A stretch of DNA of 46,909 nt from Cytophagales bacterium CG12_big_fil_rev_8_21_14_0_65_40_12 (GTDB lineage: Bacteria > Bacteroidota > Bacteroidia > Cytophagales > Cyclobacteriaceae): assembly GCA_002786855.1 (NCBI GenBank), contig PCUU01000079.1:1-46909 (forward strand), read 5' to 3'. Made by a program: the position numbers and the translations under genes. This document shows positions 34,642 to 43,867 of this stretch, in pieces. Position 1 is the first letter of the stretch. The number at the start of each line of letters is the position of its first letter. The notes under the pieces are model-generated. The model ran no database searches. It saw only the letters and a program-made list of their open reading frames with translations, and was not told the origin of the DNA.

Positions 34642-35376
34642 ATGAGTAAACTCGGTAAGTATTTAATTTTCATTGGCATCCTTTTTAAGAATCGAGAGAC
34701 CTTTCGGACCTACGTTCGATTGACGCTCGATGAATGTATCCTCATCGGTATCAACAGCATTGTACTGGTTTCAATTGTCTCTGTTTTTATGGGGGCGGTC
34801 TCCACCGTTCAAACCGCCTTTAACTTGGTCAATCCAATCATTCCTAAAAATGTGATCGGATTGGTGGTAAGAGATTTGACGATTCTTGAATTAGCGCCCA
34901 CCATTACGGCCATTATTTTTGCGGGAAAGGTAGGGTCGAGCATTGCAGGAAATTTAGGCACAATGCGCATTACCGAACAAATCGATGCACTCGAAGTGAT
35001 GGGGATCAATTCAGCTTCGTATTTAGTGTTGCCAAAGATTGTCGCTACCCTGATCATGTATCCGTTATTGGTAATTTTGGCAGGTGTATTGGCCATTTCA
35101 GGCGGCTACTTAGCGGCAAGGTTTGGTGAAGTACTGCCTGTTACAGATTATTTGAACGGTTTGAGGTTAAATTTTAATCAATTCGGTGTGGCATTCGCGC
35201 TGATTAAATCAGTGGTTTTTGGATTTTTGATTTCATCGGTTTCGGCCTTTATGGGATATTATACTAAGGGAGGGGCTTTAGAAGTAGGCCAAGCCAGCAC
35301 TCAGGCGGTAACGGTAAGTTGTATCGCCATTTTATGCAGTGATTTTATTTTAGCTCAACTTCTTTTGGTGAAATGA
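34642..35376 (+). CDS. mlaE: MlaE-type lipid ABC transporter permease
   Basis: 244 residues, about five membrane segments. Family signatures are LAPTITAIIFAGKVGSSIA, GTMRITEQIDALEVMGI and YYTKGGALEVGQASTQAV. The partner of MlaF in retrograde or anterograde phospholipid transport between the membranes. Its stop overlaps the mlaF start by 4 bases (ATGA). No MCE-domain gene follows in this window. Confidence 0.94.
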   Translation: MSKLGKYLIFIGILFKNRETFRTYVRLTLDECILIGINSIVLVSIVSVFMGAVSTVQTAFNLVNPIIPKNVIGLVVRDLTILELAPTITAIIFAGKVGSSIAGNLGTMRITEQIDALEVMGINSASYLVLPKIVATLIMYPLLVILAGVLAISGGYLAARFGEVLPVTDYLNGLRLNFNQFGVAFALIKSVVFGFLISSVSAFMGYYTKGGALEVGQASTQAVTVSCIAILCSDFILAQLLLVK

Positions 35377-36125
35377 TAGAGGTAAAAGACATTGTCAAAT
35401 CGTTTGACGAAAAGGTAGTTTTGAATGGCATTTCAGCCACTTTCGAAAAGGGAAAAACTAACCTCATCATAGGTGCCAGTGGATCGGGCAAGAGTGTTTT
35501 GCTCAAGAATATTGTTGGCTTGTTCAAGCCCGATTCGGGAGATATATTTTACAATAGACGTGATTTCATTCATGCCAATCGTGATCTCAAGACAGAAATC
35601 CGAAGAGAAATAGGCATGCTTTTTCAAGGAGGTGCGCTTTTCGATTCAATGACGGTGGAGCAGAATGTGAAATTTCCTCTCGATATTCTCACCAAAATGC
35701 CCGAAGATGAGAAGTTGGATCGAGTGAATTTTTGTTTGAAGAGAGTAAAGCTCGAAGATACCAACAAAAGAATGCCTTCGGAAATCAGTGGAGGGATGCA
35801 AAAAAGGGTAGGTATAGCCCGTGCCATCGTAAATAACTCTCAGTATCTATTTTGTGATGAACCGAATTCAGGGCTTGATCCAATCACTTCCATCAAGATT
35901 GATCACTTGTTGGAGGAAATAACACAAGAATATCAGATTACTACGGTGATTGTAACGCACGATATGAATTCGGTGATGGAGATAGGAGAATACATCCTAT
36001 TTCTTTGCAACAGCAATAAGCTTTGGGAAGGCAATAGTGATGATATTATGCATTCTGGAGTTCAAGAACTTGACGAGTTTGTTTTTGCCAACAAAATGAT
36101 GCGCAAGTTCAGGGATCAATATTAA
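35373..36125 (+). CDS. mlaF: MlaF-type ABC transporter ATPase
   Basis: 250 residues. Walker A GASGSGKS at residues 34-41, signature SEISGGMQKRVGIARA, Walker B YLFCDEPNSGLDP and H-loop VIVTHDMN. The MQKR signature is typical of MlaF-like ATPases. It works with the upstream permease. It is followed after 4 bases by the convergent sugar-dehydrogenase gene. Confidence 0.95.
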   Translation: MIEVKDIVKSFDEKVVLNGISATFEKGKTNLIIGASGSGKSVLLKNIVGLFKPDSGDIFYNRRDFIHANRDLKTEIRREIGMLFQGGALFDSMTVEQNVKFPLDILTKMPEDEKLDRVNFCLKRVKLEDTNKRMPSEISGGMQKRVGIARAIVNNSQYLFCDEPNSGLDPITSIKIDHLLEEITQEYQITTVIVTHDMNSVMEIGEYILFLCNSNKLWEGNSDDIMHSGVQELDEFVFANKMMRKFRDQY

Positions 36126-36129
36126 CGCG

Positions 36130-37260
36130 CTATTTTTCGATCAACCTATAAAGTCCTTTTCCTTCAACACCAACATATAAATAGCCATCATTGCCCATTT
36201 CGACATTGCGAACACGGCCAATGCCTTCTGCGATTTTTTCTTGCCTTACCACTTTGTTGTTTTCAATGACGCACCTTTCTAAGTAGTTGAATTTCAGAGA
36301 GCCTACAATTAAATCGCCATCCCAACCTTCATATTTAGAGTTTTGGACGAATGCCATGCCGCAAGGGGCAATTGAGGGTACCCAATAAATAACTGGCTGT
36401 TCCATTCCATCCATTGCTGTTTTGTCTGTGATGGCTCCACCGCCATAATTTTCTCCATAAGTGATCAGCGGCCAGCCATAATTTTTTCCTTTTCCAATAA
36501 TATTGACTTCATCCCCACCTTGTGGGCCATGCTCATGCGACCAAATTTCGCCTGTAGTGGGGTTGGTAGCCAAACCCTGAGGATTCCTGTGACCATACGA
36601 GAAGATGGCAGCTTTGGCATTGGCAGTATTTACAAAAGGGTTATCAGAAGGAATACTTCCATCGTCTTTCAATCGATAAATTTTGCCACCATCTCTGGTA
36701 ATGTCTTGGGGGTTAACATCTCTGTTACCTCGATCACCAATTGAAAAATAGACATGATTTTGAGCGTCAAAGGCAATTCTACTTCCAAAATGTTGACCAG
36801 CTGTGGTATTCGGTGAGCCTTTGTAAAGTACTGTATGATTCTCGAACCCCGTTCCATTCCATTGCGCCCGAGATAAGGCGGTCATGGCTCCATTGCCTTC
36901 GCCTTCATTGCTGGCATAGGTAAAATATACCCAACCATTACTCTCAAAATCAGGATGAAGCTCAATGTCCAATAAGCCACCTTGGCCTCGATTGGTAGCT
37001 TGAGGGCCACCATCAACATTGTTATTGATTACTGCATCATTTTCAATTAGAAAGATGCTGCCTGATTTTTCGGTAACTAAGATTTTCCCATCGGGTAGAA
37101 AAGCCATTCCCCAAGGGTTTTGAATAGCATCAGTGACCAATTGTGGTTGCAGGGCTGAACTCGCAGTTTGGTTTTCAATGGAGGCTTCAATTTGGTTTTG
37201 GGCTTCACAAGAACTACAAATCGCCAACTGAAGGAGTAATAATATTTTGAACTGTCGCAT
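36130..37260 (-). CDS. PQQ-dependent sugar dehydrogenase-like lipoprotein
   Basis: 376 residues from ATG 37260, leader ending AICSSC (lipoprotein; Cys18). Six-bladed glucose/sorbosone-dehydrogenase propeller: NPWGMAFLPDGKILVTEKSG, LLDIELHPDF, FSIGDRGNRDVNPQD, SYGHRNPQGLA, SHEHGPQGGDEVN and GKNYGWPLITYG. These include the catalytic His and PQQ-contact regions of soluble aldose dehydrogenases. PQQ synthesis genes are not seen here, so whether cofactor is made or scavenged is open. Acts in the periplasm. Confidence 0.92.
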   Translation of the reverse strand: MRQFKILLLLQLAICSSCEAQNQIEASIENQTASSALQPQLVTDAIQNPWGMAFLPDGKILVTEKSGSIFLIENDAVINNNVDGGPQATNRGQGGLLDIELHPDFESNGWVYFTYASNEGEGNGAMTALSRAQWNGTGFENHTVLYKGSPNTTAGQHFGSRIAFDAQNHVYFSIGDRGNRDVNPQDITRDGGKIYRLKDDGSIPSDNPFVNTANAKAAIFSYGHRNPQGLATNPTTGEIWSHEHGPQGGDEVNIIGKGKNYGWPLITYGENYGGGAITDKTAMDGMEQPVIYWVPSIAPCGMAFVQNSKYEGWDGDLIVGSLKFNYLERCVIENNKVVRQEKIAEGIGRVRNVEMGNDGYLYVGVEGKGLYRLIEK

Positions 37261-37343
37261 GGTATTAGATTTTCTGGATAACAATCTAACCTACGTAATT
37301 TGTTTGAAGGAAGGTTTAAATAGCGCCTTCGAACCTCAAATTG

Positions 37344-38591
37344 CTACCTCCTATAAATAGATTTTAGCACTTCTAACTTACCATCAATTTCTGGCAGGGC
37401 GGTGATCCCCAAAATGTGAGCCACTAGCGGATAGATATGCACATTTTCGAACTTCGGTAATTTAGCGCCAGCCTTAATATTCGGGCCATTGGCGTAAAAA
37501 ATGGCACCCATATCCTCGGTAGTATAAGGGTCGAAACCATGCTCGCCTCTGGTAATTCCTGCAGCGATTTGACGGGCTTTATTACTTGCAGAAGTGAGGT
37601 AGTAATCTTCGTCCATGGTAATGAGAATATCACCAACGCGATCATTATCATAATGCCATTGGGCTGGAAATTCACTTTTTTTATAAACCTTAAAGTGATT
37701 TTCTTTGGCTTTTAGTGTGCCATATACTTTGTCAATATTGGCTTTGTCGCTAACATAAAAGTGGGCATGCGCTCCGTTACTCACAAACCTAAATTCCGAT
37801 GGATCAAGGTCTTTTAATAGATCTTCGGTAGTGAAGAGATTTTCATCTTTAGGTTGGATTTCATTCATGCCATGGTCGGACGCAATAATTACGTTCACTG
37901 GCAAATCCACATTTTTTAATTCCGCCATAAGCAGGCCTAACAATCGGTCGGCTTCTAAAACGGTGTTTTTTGTTTTTTCTGAATTTGGGCCAGAAGCATG
38001 GCTTTCACTGTCTACTAAAGAGAAATAAAGCGATATGAAATTCGGTCGCTGGTCTTGCGGAAGTTTAAGCCAGTCTATGACTGCTGCTATGCGGTCTTCA
38101 TTTTTTACATCGCCATCGTAAATGTGGTAATAATCTGGAAAACTGCCTGCAATGGCAGTTTCGGAGCCTACCCAAAAATAGGAAGCCGACTTCATACCGT
38201 TTTTTTGAACCAACTGCCAAAGTGGTAAACCACCATAGAATACTGGATTTTCCACAAGCTCTCGATTGCGCATGCCGTATTGCACGTCAAGGGTGGGGTC
38301 ATAAAAGCTGTTGTCTACTAAACCATGATTTCCAGGATAAAGTCCCGTGACCATGGTATAGTGATTGGGGAAGGTCTTGCTCGGAAAAGAGGGCATCATG
38401 GCTTCGGCACTAGCGCCATTGGCGATGAATGACTTAAAATTAGGGGCGTCAAATTTTTCGACATAGTCGTGTCTGAATCCATCGAATGAAATCATGATGA
38501 CATAAGGTCTTTCTTGAAATTCTCGAGTTTTGGCAATAGAAACAAAGCCCAAAACGACTACAAGAATGATTAACTCGAAATACTTTTTCAT
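37344..38591 (-). CDS. Type I phosphodiesterase/nucleotide pyrophosphatase
   Basis: 415 residues from ATG 38591, with leader KKYFELIILVVVLGFVSIA. Ectonucleotide pyrophosphatase/phosphodiesterase fold: metal Asp37 in MISFDGFRHDY, nucleophile Thr73 in FPSKTFPNHYTMVTG, then YPGNHGLVDN, IIASDHGMNEI and GEHGFD metal residues. Likely periplasmic; substrates may be nucleotides or choline-type phosphodiesters. Confidence 0.92.
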   Translation of the reverse strand: MKKYFELIILVVVLGFVSIAKTREFQERPYVIMISFDGFRHDYVEKFDAPNFKSFIANGASAEAMMPSFPSKTFPNHYTMVTGLYPGNHGLVDNSFYDPTLDVQYGMRNRELVENPVFYGGLPLWQLVQKNGMKSASYFWVGSETAIAGSFPDYYHIYDGDVKNEDRIAAVIDWLKLPQDQRPNFISLYFSLVDSESHASGPNSEKTKNTVLEADRLLGLLMAELKNVDLPVNVIIASDHGMNEIQPKDENLFTTEDLLKDLDPSEFRFVSNGAHAHFYVSDKANIDKVYGTLKAKENHFKVYKKSEFPAQWHYDNDRVGDILITMDEDYYLTSASNKARQIAAGITRGEHGFDPYTTEDMGAIFYANGPNIKAGAKLPKFENVHIYPLVAHILGITALPEIDGKLEVLKSIYRR

Positions 38592-38695
38592 GATGTCCAC
38601 TTTCCGAAAGTAAAAGTAGTGCCTTTGTGACTGTTTGATGAAGTCTTTAGTGTTATCTTTTATTTAATAACTGTTCACTTTGGGTCGAAAGCTGT

Positions 38696-40504
38696 TCAGT
38701 CAAGATAGTCTAAATCCATGTCCACGGTCAAGTCTAGCTCGTCCATTATGGTTTTGGCCAGTCCTTTACATCGGCTCATTTCGTATTTATAGAAGAATTT
38801 GAGTGTATGGATTTTAGCCTCGTAAAATTCTTTTGAGAATGGTTTCTCTTCTGCATCTAAAGCATTTTGTGCCGAAACGCCCATTTTGAGCCATTGCCAA
38901 CCAATTACAATCGTTCCGAATAAATCCATGAAAACCGTAGCATCGGCCAAGTACCTTTCGAAATCGCCATTCTGGGCTTTTGGCATTAGCGTGCCGAGCA
39001 CCTTCTGAATTAAAGACAGGTTTTCACCCAACTCTCTAATGTAAGATTGAAGTGATTCATGGGCACTGGCTTGATAAATGGTTTGCTGAATTTCCTGAGC
39101 AAGCCATTCCAAAACTTTTCCATTCTTAAGTCCTACTTTTCGGCCTAACAAGTCGAGTGACTGAATGCCCGTTGTCCCTTCATAAATCGAAATGATCCTT
39201 ATATCGCGGTAATATTGCTGAAGGATAAAGTCCATGCAAAAACCATAACCCCCCAAGATTTGTAGTCCTGTGCTGACGGCCTCAAGCCCTTTTTCTGAAG
39301 GGTAAGTTTTTGTGATCGGGGTGAGCAATTCGAGTAATTGATTGTAGCGCACTTTTTCTTCACCTTCCGTGATGTGCTCTTGATCTACATAATAGGAAGT
39401 TTGCATCACCAAGCTTAAAGAACCTTCAACAATGGCTTTTTGGAAAAGCAACATACGTTTTACATCGGGATGGTTGATGATTAAAGTCTGTTCCTCGTCA
39501 ATATCTTTTCTGCCAGATGAAGTAAGTTTTCTGCCTTGAGGCCTTTCTTTGGCATATTGTAGCGAAGCATAATAGGCTGCAGAAGCGATGCCTGTGCCCA
39601 TTCTACCAGTTGCAATACGGGCTTCATTCATCATTTGGAACATGTAGGTCAGTCCGCGGTTGGCTTCGCCAACCAAGTATCCTTGGCTTCCTTCAAAGAC
39701 TAAATGAGCCGTACAGTAACCTCTTTGCCCAAGCTTTTCGAACTCTCCAGCTATAATGACCTTGTTATCTGAGAAATTACCCTGAGCATCAACCTTCTTC
39801 TTCGGCACAACAAAAAGAGAAACGCCTTTGGTGCCAGAGGGTGCACCTTCAATTCTGGCTAACACCAAATGAATGATGTTTTCTGCAAATTGATGATCGC
39901 CAGAAGAGATAAATATTTTTTGTCCGTTGATGGCGAAAGTACCATCTCCATTGTCTTTGGCAGTGGTCATTACATCCGATAATGACGAGCCAGCCTGAGG
40001 CTCTGTCAAGCACATGGTGCCTGTCCATTCAAGGCCCATCATTTTAGAAGCATAGGTCGATTTGAGGTAATCGCTGCCAAAGGAAACAATCAGGTTTGCC
40101 GCTCCCGCAGTCAGCCCTAAATAACCAGAAACATGGTTATTGGCGGCTTCCATAATGAAGTAGAGCGTGTGGAAAACCACATTTGGCAATTGTAAACCAC
40201 CATCTTTTTCTTCGAAAAGTGCGGCAACCAATCCCATTTCGCCAGATTGCTTTAAGATTGTTTCGAATTGAGGGTGGATTTTGATAGCTCCATCTTTGTA
40301 TTGCGATGGCTTTTCGTCCATTTCTTTGATAAATGGATGAACACTTTTATCGCAGAATGTTTTTACAGCATCGAGCAACATATCTATCGAAGCGCGATCG
40401 TAAGCAGCATATCGATTTGCAGAAAGAAGTTGTTCGGTTTGATGCACATCATACATCAGAAACCGAATGGTATCCATGTTGACGTATTGGTTTTGAGTAG
40501 CCAT
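38696..40504 (-). CDS. Acyl-CoA dehydrogenase (long, with C-terminal extension)
   Basis: 602 residues from ATG 40504; an upstream TTG at 40510 adds two residues. Three-part acyl-CoA dehydrogenase core: MCLTEPQAGSSLSDV (FAD/substrate region), RIATGRMGTGIASAAYYAS, and the catalytic-glutamate motif IISIYEGTTGIQSLDLLGRK. A C-terminal helical domain of the type found in 600-residue bacterial members follows. Family role is the first step of fatty-acid or related acyl-CoA oxidation; chain-length preference is not visible. No ETF genes nearby. Confidence 0.93.
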   Translation of the reverse strand: MATQNQYVNMDTIRFLMYDVHQTEQLLSANRYAAYDRASIDMLLDAVKTFCDKSVHPFIKEMDEKPSQYKDGAIKIHPQFETILKQSGEMGLVAALFEEKDGGLQLPNVVFHTLYFIMEAANNHVSGYLGLTAGAANLIVSFGSDYLKSTYASKMMGLEWTGTMCLTEPQAGSSLSDVMTTAKDNGDGTFAINGQKIFISSGDHQFAENIIHLVLARIEGAPSGTKGVSLFVVPKKKVDAQGNFSDNKVIIAGEFEKLGQRGYCTAHLVFEGSQGYLVGEANRGLTYMFQMMNEARIATGRMGTGIASAAYYASLQYAKERPQGRKLTSSGRKDIDEEQTLIINHPDVKRMLLFQKAIVEGSLSLVMQTSYYVDQEHITEGEEKVRYNQLLELLTPITKTYPSEKGLEAVSTGLQILGGYGFCMDFILQQYYRDIRIISIYEGTTGIQSLDLLGRKVGLKNGKVLEWLAQEIQQTIYQASAHESLQSYIRELGENLSLIQKVLGTLMPKAQNGDFERYLADATVFMDLFGTIVIGWQWLKMGVSAQNALDAEEKPFSKEFYEAKIHTLKFFYKYEMSRCKGLAKTIMDELDLTVDMDLDYLD

Positions 40505-40589
40505 TGCCAAAGATTTTCCTGAATATAAGAGATAAAATGAAAAAGACTTTGCTGGAAAGCTTCAAATTATCAATTCAAAAATGGGATGT

Positions 40590-42047
40590 TCACAGGAGCG
40601 GGGCGAGCAGTCGGCAAACTGATTCAAGTAGTTTTTGCCTTATGCTTCTTCTTCTCCAACTGCGAATTTCAAGTTGAATGCAGTCTTCTTTGTCTTTTTC
40701 GAAATTCTGCACCAAGACAGCGGCAATTTCTTTGTCGTAGATGTAGCAGTTGACTTCATGGTTCAGGTCGAAGCTGCGGTAATCCATATTTGCAGAACCA
40801 AGCGCAGCAAATTGATCATCGATGGTCAAAGTTTTTGAATGAAGAAATCCCTTTTTATAGCGAAAAACCTTAATGCCAACGTCTAGTAAGGTCTTTAGAA
40901 ATGATTCTGAAGCGGCTTGAACAATCCATGAATCCGAGTCGCTCGGAATCATTAATTCCACTGCAACACCACTTTTTGCAGAGGTGATTAATGCATTCAA
41001 TATACTTTCGTTGGGAATGAAATAGGGGGTTGCAATTTGTATTTTTTGACTTGCTGCATTGATGGCCATGTAGAAGGAATCCATGATACTGGCCAATTCC
41101 CAGTCGGGTCCGCTGGCATTGATTTGAACATAGGTGCTTCCCTCAGGTACTTTAATTTTCGGGAAGTATTCTTTTTTGTTGTCCCAGATTTTTTTGGTAA
41201 CAAACTGCCAGTTGAGTATAAAGAGTAGTTGGAGGGTTTTGACGGCTTCCCCTTCCAATTTTAAATGGGTATCGCGCCAATAAAGGGTTTGGCTACCATT
41301 GTTGATGTACCGATCATCGATGTTGATGCCACCCGTAAAGCCCACAAGTCCATCAATCACAATAATCTTTCGATGGTTTCGGTAATTGATTTTAGAAGTG
41401 AAGGAAGGAAAAAGCACAGGCATGAATTCTTGAATATCGACACCCGCGGCAATCATTTCTGAAAAATACTTTTTGTTCAGCCCTAAACTGCCCACGCCAT
41501 CAACTATCATCCTTACTTCGACCCCTTCTTTGGCCTTGGTCATCAATAGTTGGCTGATTTCCTGACCAATATGATCATTGACGAAAATGTAGTATTCAAT
41601 GTGGATATGGCTTTTGGCCTCCTTTAACGCTTCGAGTAGGGCAGGAAATTTTTCCTCACCATTTTTTAAAACGGTGAGCTTGTTTAAGCGCGACAATGGT
41701 GACAAATCCCGATTTAAAAAACTGATGAGCTTATCAAATTTGTTGTCAATGGATTCTAGATTGTGTATGGCCAACCTGTTTTTACTTAAATATTTATCAA
41801 CATAGCGCTGGCCAAATGCGGTATTGATGAGTTGGTTTTTTGAGAATATCCTACGTTTTCGAATGTTCTGTCCAAAGAAAAGGTAGATGACTAGCCCCAA
41901 GACAGGCAAGAGCATTAAAAGTAGAAGATAAGAATGCGTCTTTAAAGGATTTCTGTTTTCGAGCAGCATGTTGATGGCTACTACAAAAACGGTAAGATAG
42001 TAAACGCCCAAAAAATAGGGGGACAGCGCGAACCAATATTCAAACAT
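40590..42047 (-). CDS. cls: Cardiolipin synthase
   Basis: 485 residues. Two N-terminal membrane helices (YFLGVYYLTVFVVAINMLL, LLLLMLLPVLGLVIYLFF). Two phospholipase-D HKD motifs: NHRKIIVIDG...GGIN and FLHSKTLTIDDQFAALGSANMD. It condenses phosphatidylglycerol units to cardiolipin at the inner membrane. Full length for ClsA-type enzymes. Standalone minus-strand gene. Confidence 0.94.
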   Translation of the reverse strand: MFEYWFALSPYFLGVYYLTVFVVAINMLLENRNPLKTHSYLLLLMLLPVLGLVIYLFFGQNIRKRRIFSKNQLINTAFGQRYVDKYLSKNRLAIHNLESIDNKFDKLISFLNRDLSPLSRLNKLTVLKNGEEKFPALLEALKEAKSHIHIEYYIFVNDHIGQEISQLLMTKAKEGVEVRMIVDGVGSLGLNKKYFSEMIAAGVDIQEFMPVLFPSFTSKINYRNHRKIIVIDGLVGFTGGINIDDRYINNGSQTLYWRDTHLKLEGEAVKTLQLLFILNWQFVTKKIWDNKKEYFPKIKVPEGSTYVQINASGPDWELASIMDSFYMAINAASQKIQIATPYFIPNESILNALITSAKSGVAVELMIPSDSDSWIVQAASESFLKTLLDVGIKVFRYKKGFLHSKTLTIDDQFAALGSANMDYRSFDLNHEVNCYIYDKEIAAVLVQNFEKDKEDCIQLEIRSWRRRSIRQKLLESVCRLLAPLL

Positions 42048-42094
42048 GGCTGAATTTAGTGATTTAAGCGTTGGCTTTAATTACAGTTTGAAGC

Positions 42095-43201
42095 TTATTT
42101 CTTCAATACAACTGTCTTTTTGGTAATGGCGCTCTTTTTAGCGGCATCCAAGATTTCCACTACAATCATATTGTTTTCAAGAGAAGATAAGTCGAAAGGC
42201 TTTAATTGGATTTTATTACGGATTACGGCTTCAAACAAAGAAAAAGGATCATTGTAGGGCGCTTCTCTTTCTGGTAATTCCAGCTTCTCTTCACTAAATC
42301 CATCATAGCCTTCGGACATTCGAATTCTTAAATTATTACGATTGTCTGCATACATCACACCGGTTAGACCATATACTTCCATGTCTTTTCGGCCAATGGG
42401 CCAGTTCCATGAAGGCTGAATGGTGGCTTGTGCATCGCTGTAAGAAAGGATGATGGTAGCCTCATCGTCCACTTTTGGGTTGTTCTCAGCTTGAAACTGT
42501 TGAGTAACTGCAGTCACAGAAATTGGTCGTTTCCCTTCTTGCAACCATGTCATCAAATTGGCGCCATAACATCCAAAATCTGTAATCGCCCCACCTCCAT
42601 TTTGAACAGGGTCGGTAAGCCAATCCAAAAACTCGCTGTTCACACCAATTTTCTTCGGACCCTTGTGACCATCATTCACAATTACTTTTCTCATGTCCCC
42701 AATTTTGCCTTGGTCCAGCAGCTCTTTTAATTTGTGATTGGAAGGATACCAAGTGGTTTCGTAATTGGTGAGTAAATGGATATTGTGTTTTTTGGCCAAA
42801 GCAGCCATTTTATTGGCGTGCTCCATGTTCACGGCCAAAGGTTTTTCAACCATTACATGAATTCCTTTAGGGGCACAAAATTCGACCACCTCTAGGTGCT
42901 CATAAATTGTCCCAAAAGCGGTTACGGCTTCTGGCTTTTTCGCGGCAATCATTTCAGCCATGGTTTTGAAAACAATGCTCATGCTGTAGCCATGTTGGTC
43001 GGCATATCGTTGGGCAAGTTCTCGATTGGGTTCTACGATCCCTACTATCTCAATGTCTCCAATATTTTCACGACCTAGAATCCAGTGCACATGGGTATGG
43101 GTCAGGCCAATAACACCAACTTTTAAAGGGGTGGTTTGTGCAATACTGTTGAACGACATCAGAAAAATGACAGAAGAAATGAAAAGGAGTTTACGAAGCA
43201 T
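42095..43201 (-). CDS. Gfo/Idh/MocA family oxidoreductase, exported
   Basis: 368 residues from ATG 43201, leader LRKLLFISSVIFLMSFNSIAQ; the longer frame to 43252 lacks a leader. NAD-binding start KVGVIGLTHTHVHWILG, then HVMVEKPLAVN with the family EKP motif, and GGGAITDFGCYGANLMTW. An exported member of this sugar/inositol dehydrogenase family, as is common in Bacteroidota for glycan breakdown. Substrate unknown; no glycoside hydrolase cluster beside it. Confidence 0.9.
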   Translation of the reverse strand: MLRKLLFISSVIFLMSFNSIAQTTPLKVGVIGLTHTHVHWILGRENIGDIEIVGIVEPNRELAQRYADQHGYSMSIVFKTMAEMIAAKKPEAVTAFGTIYEHLEVVEFCAPKGIHVMVEKPLAVNMEHANKMAALAKKHNIHLLTNYETTWYPSNHKLKELLDQGKIGDMRKVIVNDGHKGPKKIGVNSEFLDWLTDPVQNGGGAITDFGCYGANLMTWLQEGKRPISVTAVTQQFQAENNPKVDDEATIILSYSDAQATIQPSWNWPIGRKDMEVYGLTGVMYADNRNNLRIRMSEGYDGFSEEKLELPEREAPYNDPFSLFEAVIRNKIQLKPFDLSSLENNMIVVEILDAAKKSAITKKTVVLKK

Positions 43202-43291
43202 ATGGTCAAAACTTTTGCAGGGAAATGAAACATCATCTCTAAGATAACACATCTACTACAACAAGTAAGCTGAACTGAGAGATGGAATTGA

Positions 43292-43867
43292 TTAATGCTG
43301 GATAAATTGAAGCAAAGCCCTATAAAGCCTATGCAAAGGCAGTCCCATTACATTGTAAAAATCGCCTTCTATCTTCTCAATGCCAATCATGCCAATCCAT
43401 TCTTGAATGCCATAAGCCCCAGCCTTATCAAATGGCTGGTATTTTTTGATATAATGATCTATTTCAGCAGTCGTCAAAGTGGCGAAGGTCACTTTGGTGG
43501 TTTCTGAAAAAGTAATTCTTTGATCGCTTGTTCTTAAACAAACACCTGTAATTACCTCATGCGATTTTCCAGATAGCATTTCAATCATACCGAAGGCTTC
43601 GTTGTAATCAGCGGCTTTATTCAAGATTTTGCCATTGCAAATCACAGTTGTATCGGAGGTCAAGATCAGTTCATTTTCGGCTAATGCATCAAAAGCCTCA
43701 GACTTCTTAATGGCTAAGAATTCAGACACTAAATTTGGATCAAGGTCTTCTGGAAAGTCCTCGTCCACATCTTTTGTCCTGATTTCAAAATCTACCTCTA
43801 AAGAGCGAAGCAATTTTTGTCTTCTAGGCGATTTAGAGGCCAATATCAAACGGTAAGCTAAATTCAT
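43292..43867 (-). CDS. Maf-family nucleoside triphosphate pyrophosphatase
   Basis: 191 residues from ATG 43867, followed by LILASKSPRRQKLLRSLEVDF; GTG 43897 would add ten residues. Catalytic segments are SKSPRR, TSDTTV and DKAGAYGIQEW, as in dTTP/UTP pyrophosphatases (YhdE type). It removes non-canonical nucleotides. It overlaps the end of the DUF1015 gene by 35 bases. Confidence 0.93.
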   Translation of the reverse strand: MNLAYRLILASKSPRRQKLLRSLEVDFEIRTKDVDEDFPEDLDPNLVSEFLAIKKSEAFDALAENELILTSDTTVICNGKILNKAADYNEAFGMIEMLSGKSHEVITGVCLRTSDQRITFSETTKVTFATLTTAEIDHYIKKYQPFDKAGAYGIQEWIGMIGIEKIEGDFYNVMGLPLHRLYRALLQFIQH

